Positions 62,784 to 64,000 of a stretch of DNA of 64,000 nt are shown piece by piece. Position numbers and translations under genes: made by a program. Source of the stretch: Arthrobacter sp. PAMC25284 (GTDB lineage Bacteria > Actinomycetota > Actinomycetes > Actinomycetales > Micrococcaceae); the NCBI RefSeq assembly GCF_019443425.1, contig NZ_CP080382.1:2728001-2792000 (forward strand), read 5' to 3'. Below the pieces are notes generated by a model. That model was not told the DNA's origin. It worked only from the letters and a program-made list of their open reading frames with translations, and did not search any database. Within the stretch, counting starts at the first letter, position 1. Each line of letters opens with the position of its first letter.

Positions 62784-63584
62784 GGGATGCCCTGGCCCTT
62801 CGCGGCAACCGGTCCGTGCTGACCCGGGCCAACCCGCTGGCTAAGTTCACGGCCGTCGTCCTCATTACCTTCGTGCTGGCGTTGTCCATCGATTGGGTCT
62901 CGGCCTCGGTGGCACTGGCGTTCGAACTGCTCCTGTTTCCCCTCGCCGGCCTGACCCTGGTCCTGCTGTGGCAGCGCGGATGGCCACTGATCCTGGCCGC
63001 GGCACTGGGCGGATGGAGCACCGCCATCCTGGCGCCGGACACCGGGTCCATCCTGGTCGACACCGGGATCTGGTCCATCAGTGAGGGCTCCTTGCAGCTG
63101 GGGTTGGGGTTCGCGCTGCGCGGGCTCGCAATTGCCCTCCCCGCCGTGCTGCTGATGAGCTGCACGGACCCCACCGATCTGGCTGATGCGCTCGCCCAGA
63201 AGGCAAAGCTGCCGCACCGCTTTGTGCTGGGAACCCTGGCCGCGATGCGGCTGGTGGGGCTGATGGCCGAAGAATGGCAGACCATCGGGATGGCCCGGCG
63301 GGGCCCGCGGCGTGGGCTCGCGCGGCAACCCCTACCAGCGGATCCGGGCCACCCTGGGGCAGAGTTTTGGACTGCTGGTTCAGGCGATCAGGCGCGCTTC
63401 CCGGCTCGCTGTCACTATGGAAGCCCGCGGTTTCGGCGGGGCCGAGCGGACGTGGGCACGCCCTTCGACGTTCAGCGGCCTCGACGCGTGGGTCCTGCTG
63501 GGCGGCCTGGGAATCGCCGCCGCCGCAGTTGGCGCCGCCCTCGGAGCCGGTACATGGAACATGGTCTTCCTCGCGCAGCAGTAG
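62780..63584 (+). pseudogene. ykoC: ECF transporter transmembrane T component (YkoC, CbiQ-like), frameshifted
   Basis: Corrected, the product is about 267 residues with five or six helices (VVLITFVLALSIDWVSASV, LALSIDWVSASVALAFELLL, LRGLAIALPAVLLMSCTDPT). It has the coupling segment DALAQKAKLPHRFVLGTLAA. The frame breaks at the G4 run 63300-63303 after WQTIGMARR. One base fewer restores RGVGSRGNPYQRIRATLGQS, followed by AIRRASRLAVTMEARGFGG, the second Ala-Arg-x coupling motif that contacts the ATPase. As given, the downstream half would be lost. It completes the YkoEDC transporter under the TPP riboswitch. Confidence 0.9.
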
Positions 63585-63688
63585 CGGCCGCTGGCCAGGT
63601 TATCGCATGATGTGGGTATGAGGGGGCGAATCTGCGGACCGGGCCGCACTTCCTGCCTCGGGTAACTCATCTGTGATATTTTCGTGGA

Positions 63689-64000
63689 ATGACTCAAGAG
63701 ACTGCAGAACACGTTGGCATCCTGCTCCGCGACGCCCGGGGAGAGAAAGGCTGGACCCAAGGGCAGCTCGCCGCCGAGCTCGGGACGAGCCAGAGTGCCA
63801 TCGCCCGGATGGAGCAAGGCAAACAGAACCTCAGCCTCAAGATGATCCAGCGGCTGGAAGCCATCGTCGGCCGCAGCATTGTCAAAGTGGGCCGGCCGCA
63901 GATGACCCACCTCAGGGTGGAGGGCGGCCGTACCCTGTCCGGCGCCGTCGACGTCAATAGCAGCAAAAACGCCGGCGTCGCGCTGCTGTGCGCCAGCCTC
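63689..64000 (+). CDS. XRE helix-turn-helix / MurA-like fusion protein (partial, runs off the window)
   Basis: The first 104 residues are visible. Residues 5-65 form an XRE/Cro helix-turn-helix (LLRDARGEKGWTQGQLAAEL, then SQSAIARMEQGKQNLSLKMI). From about residue 72 the sequence matches the start of UDP-N-acetylglucosamine 1-carboxyvinyltransferase (HLRVEGGRTLSGAVDVNSSK, then NAGVALLCASL). The Lys in the SKNA motif corresponds to the substrate-binding Lys22 of MurA. GATATT lies 9 bp before the ATG at 63689 and there is no clear Shine-Dalgarno. It could be an enzyme with a regulatory domain or a regulator built on the MurA fold; the rest of the gene is needed to decide. Confidence 0.85.
   Translation, partial: MTQETAEHVGILLRDARGEKGWTQGQLAAELGTSQSAIARMEQGKQNLSLKMIQRLEAIVGRSIVKVGRPQMTHLRVEGGRTLSGAVDVNSSKNAGVALLCASL

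Overview
The window looks like the chromosome of a high-GC actinobacterium of the family Micrococcaceae, most likely Arthrobacter or a close relative such as Pseudarthrobacter. Three things point there: the character of the complete 16S gene, an actinobacterial boxA-like site (TTTGAGAACTCAATAGTG) before 16S, and the gene content (Mrp operon, YkoEDC under a TPP riboswitch, an XRE-MurA fusion, a GH15 trehalase, a 1,157-residue PutA).

Layout. Positions 1-1420 are the end of one rRNA operon (23S 3' part, 5S, terminator). A lacI-type regulator and a GH2 beta-galactosidase follow. A second, complete rRNA operon (16S-23S-5S) fills 5950-12025 in the same orientation, so a lactose locus sits between tandem rrn operons. 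12.4-17.1 kb holds an HU protein, a CopD-CtaG membrane fusion and a thioredoxin-NHL protein. 17.2-23.1 kb holds a membrane-anchored protein of unknown function, a HerA-like ATPase, a DJ-1/PfpI protein, a secreted GH25-like protein and a flavin monooxygenase. 23.1-30.7 kb is a minus-strand alpha-galactoside operon (binding protein, two permeases, DeoR regulator, GH36 alpha-galactosidase, galT) behind a near-consensus promoter with an operator-like palindrome. 31-36.1 kb has a secreted beta-helix protein, an OtsB-like/GH15 trehalase fusion and a secreted HNH nuclease. 36.2-45 kb has a tandem hairpin repeat, two different IS110-family elements, panD, and a LysR gene divergent from putA. 45-50 kb has small proteins, tRNA-Gly(CCC), an undecaprenyl-phosphate sugar transferase and dcd. 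50-60 kb is cation homeostasis: a KhtTU-like antiporter pair, an MFS protein and a complete mrpA-G operon. 60.2-63.6 kb is a TPP-riboswitch-controlled ykoE-ykoD-ykoC thiamine transporter. The window ends inside an XRE-HTH/MurA fusion gene.

How the genes work together. Two sugar loci (beta- and alpha-galactosides, with galT) suggest growth on plant-derived galactosides; galK and galE are not in the window. Mrp and KhtTU would both handle monovalent cations and pH. CopD-CtaG and the thioredoxin-NHL protein overlap by 1 base, which fits copper delivery and redox maturation outside the membrane.

A point of caution. Six otherwise intact genes (beta-galactosidase, HerA-like ATPase, one IS110 transposase, sugar transferase, antiporter, ykoC) each have one apparent extra base in a G/C run, always where a G run is followed by CC on one strand. 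This looks more like a systematic consensus error than six independent pseudogenes. The most interesting biological leads are the two IS110 elements with possible bridge-RNA regions, the degenerate phosphatase domain on the trehalase, the XRE-MurA fusion, and the GCGTAAGTAC direct repeats.
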